Of a stretch of 48,547 nucleotides of DNA, positions 47,253 to 48,547 are shown piece after piece. The stretch covers positions 1 to 48,547 of the forward strand of contig JAHLJZ010000129.1 in assembly GCA_025602915.1 (NCBI GenBank), written 5' to 3'. Origin of the DNA: Paraphysoderma sedebokerense. Taxonomy: Eukaryota > Blastocladiomycota > Physodermatomycetes > Physodermatales > Physodermataceae. The notes under the pieces were generated by a model that searched no databases, was not told where the DNA came from, and worked only from the letters and a program-made list of their open reading frames with translations. Each line of letters begins with the position of its first letter. Position 1 is the first letter of the stretch. Position numbers and translations under genes: made by a program.

Positions 47253-48155
47253 TCATTTTACTTCTGACATCAGCACTCCTTTGTTAATGAGAAAGTCCTG
47301 CACTAGTCCGAGCAATATGGTTCCTGATCGTTCATTCCAGTGTATACCATCGCAGCTCAACTGGAAGCCGTAGCCTTTTCCAATATCATCGTGTGTCATA
47401 TACCATCCACCCACAGTTGCGTATTTACATTTGGCTTTGACCATACGCCATGGACTGACAATATCATTGATACCCAACAAAGGAGCATTCCCCGACAACT
47501 CCCCAACCAAAGCAGCGTGAATATCAATGAGTGCCATCCAAGAAGCATTACGTTTTACCACATCGTCAATAACTTGGTTATACGGAACAATTCCTGCATT
47601 CAGCGGCGACAATGAATTTTCACTGACAGGTTTCAAGTTAACGAAACCAAGTGGCGGAGGGTTCATAGCGAACTTGGAATGAATTGTTTCAATCAATTGC
47701 TCGACTTGCGTCCGGAAACGAGTTAAATGTTCTTCTGCTGAAGAACAGCTTTTATCATGCCCACGGTATACTGGGAGGGAGGCCGAATAATCGTTGCCGC
47801 CAACTATAAGAATGATGGCTACCGGAGGTTTGTCATGAAATGTATCGAGCGTTATTTGTTGCAATTGCGAATGGACATGACCGACTCTGGCACCATCTTT
47901 GGCATGGTTGAGAACTGGTTGTCTGAGTTGAGCTGGCCAATTGTAGCCAAGGGTACAAGCCGCGAGTGAGCTTCCCAATATCAGCACTGACATACTCAAA
48001 TAAATATTGAAATACGGTGACTTTTCATGTTGGAAAGGTGGGATGGCAAGTTGTAAAAAGTACCACGGCCAGGCCGCAACTCGCGTCTCACACCGTCGCT
48101 CTTGACTTCCAATTACTATTCCACGTGACGACCAATTCCAATTCTGATTCTGCAT
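47253..48155 (-). CDS. SGNH/GDSL-type hydrolase-like protein
   Basis: A single uninterrupted 300-codon frame. SGNH blocks are visible: LILGSSLAACTLGYNWPAQL (block I, candidate catalytic Ser63, with Ser in place of Asp in the usual GDS), VGGND (119-122, block III with the oxyanion Asn) and DGIHWN (block V, Asp269 and His272 of the triad). SGNH proteins are esterases or lipases, including carbohydrate O-deacetylases. Substrate cannot be told. An alternative start at Met55 (47993) gives a 246-residue protein that begins right at block I, like many cytosolic members; the first 54 residues may be a false extension or an N-terminal anchor. Near the DGIH motif the Trp-Asn-Glu-Arg stretch is family-like. 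Confidence 0.75.
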   Translation of the reverse strand: MQNQNWNWSSRGIVIGSQERRCETRVAAWPWYFLQLAIPPFQHEKSPYFNIYLSMSVLILGSSLAACTLGYNWPAQLRQPVLNHAKDGARVGHVHSQLQQITLDTFHDKPPVAIILIVGGNDYSASLPVYRGHDKSCSSAEEHLTRFRTQVEQLIETIHSKFAMNPPPLGFVNLKPVSENSLSPLNAGIVPYNQVIDDVVKRNASWMALIDIHAALVGELSGNAPLLGINDIVSPWRMVKAKCKYATVGGWYMTHDDIGKGYGFQLSCDGIHWNERSGTILLGLVQDFLINKGVLMSEVK

Positions 48156-48424
48156 ACAGAACCCGAATGAGTTCTTGCTTGAATTCCAATTCTCATTCCA
48201 AGTGAACTCTCAATGTAGATGAATCCTATAGGAAATTTAGGTGGATCCTGGGTGAACCTTCTCTGCATGTATATCTAATATCCGGCGGATATTTTGAAGA
48301 GCAGGTGATTGTTATTGTTTTAATAAACCCTGCAGATTCTCAAAAATATAATATCTAACTAGAATAGGAGCCACTCGCAACATCTAGCTCCCTTCAAACC
48401 TATATTATCAAGCTTCATACATCC
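48156..48424. promoter_or_regulatory. Upstream region of SGNH-hydrolase-like gene
   Basis: About 270 bp upstream of the minus-strand hydrolase. It contains several AATTCCAATTCT-like words near 48130-48200 and no gene. Confidence 0.35.
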
Positions 48425-48547
48425 AATCAACTTGAATCATCGTATTGTATCGTATTCCAATGTATTATGCACCGTCTACTAGCAATTGAGAATATTTGAC
48501 GTGCCGGTTATTTTTGTACCATCTGTTACGAAAAAATAAAAATTAAA
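48425..48547 (+). repeat. Dispersed repeat, copy B (runs to window edge)
   Basis: Same-orientation copy of 39418-39533, diverged at scattered positions and with a short insertion near 48480-48495. It runs off the end of the window, so its full length is unknown. Confidence 0.85.

Overview
The window looks like nuclear DNA of an early-diverging fungus, possibly zoosporic (chytrid-like). This is inferred from gene content, not from any marker gene. Genes are intron-rich. Introns are short (mostly 55-85 nt), GT-AG, often with a CTAAC-type branch site close to the acceptor. Cell-wall enzymes (chitin deacetylase, GH16-like, GH26-like, kelch surface protein) fit a fungus. A class A-like GPCR and a STRA6-like membrane protein are unusual for Dikarya and point to an early-branching lineage. 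Ten multi-exon models were assembled by hand. Every one closes as an exact multiple of three, which is the main support for the splice calls.

Layout. 1-2300: an intronless unknown 400-codon frame at 1081-2283. 3574-6141 (-): CK1-like kinase with a hydrophobic C-terminal tail, 11 exons. 7290-9788 (+): intronless 832-residue STRA6-like membrane protein. 10071-11566 (+): LOG-family phosphoribohydrolase. 12034-12106 (-): tRNA-Ile(AAU). 13581-15635 (+): membrane-anchored GH26-like hydrolase. 18097-23766 (+): the most striking gene, a 1,562-residue fusion of two acyltransferase-3 domains with an Egghead-like family 2 glycosyltransferase. 24373-28194 (-): the exosome helicase Mtr4. 29127-30379 (+): secreted Cys-rich, possibly GPI-anchored protein. 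30635-31953 (-): class A-like GPCR. 33262-34997 (+): chitin deacetylase. 35724-37002 (-): GH16-like wall glycosidase/transglycosidase. 37584-39254 (+): kelch-type surface protein. 39685-39774 (+): tRNA-Asp(GUC) with an 18-nt intron. 41063-46430: a decaying CK1-like kinase locus with an inverted partial copy. 47253-48155 (-): SGNH-hydrolase-like protein.

How it hangs together. At least five genes between 13.5 and 39.3 kb make, modify or decorate extracellular polysaccharide (GH26, AT3-AT3-GT2, chitin deacetylase, GH16, kelch). All carry membrane segments or anchors, so this looks like a loose neighbourhood of surface genes rather than one tightly co-regulated cluster. The candidate new system is the AT3-AT3-GT2 fusion: one polypeptide that could both polymerise or transfer a sugar and O-acylate it. 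Its first acyltransferase copy has lost the usual active-site His, while the second keeps it. The right end of the window is a region of gene decay and local duplication.
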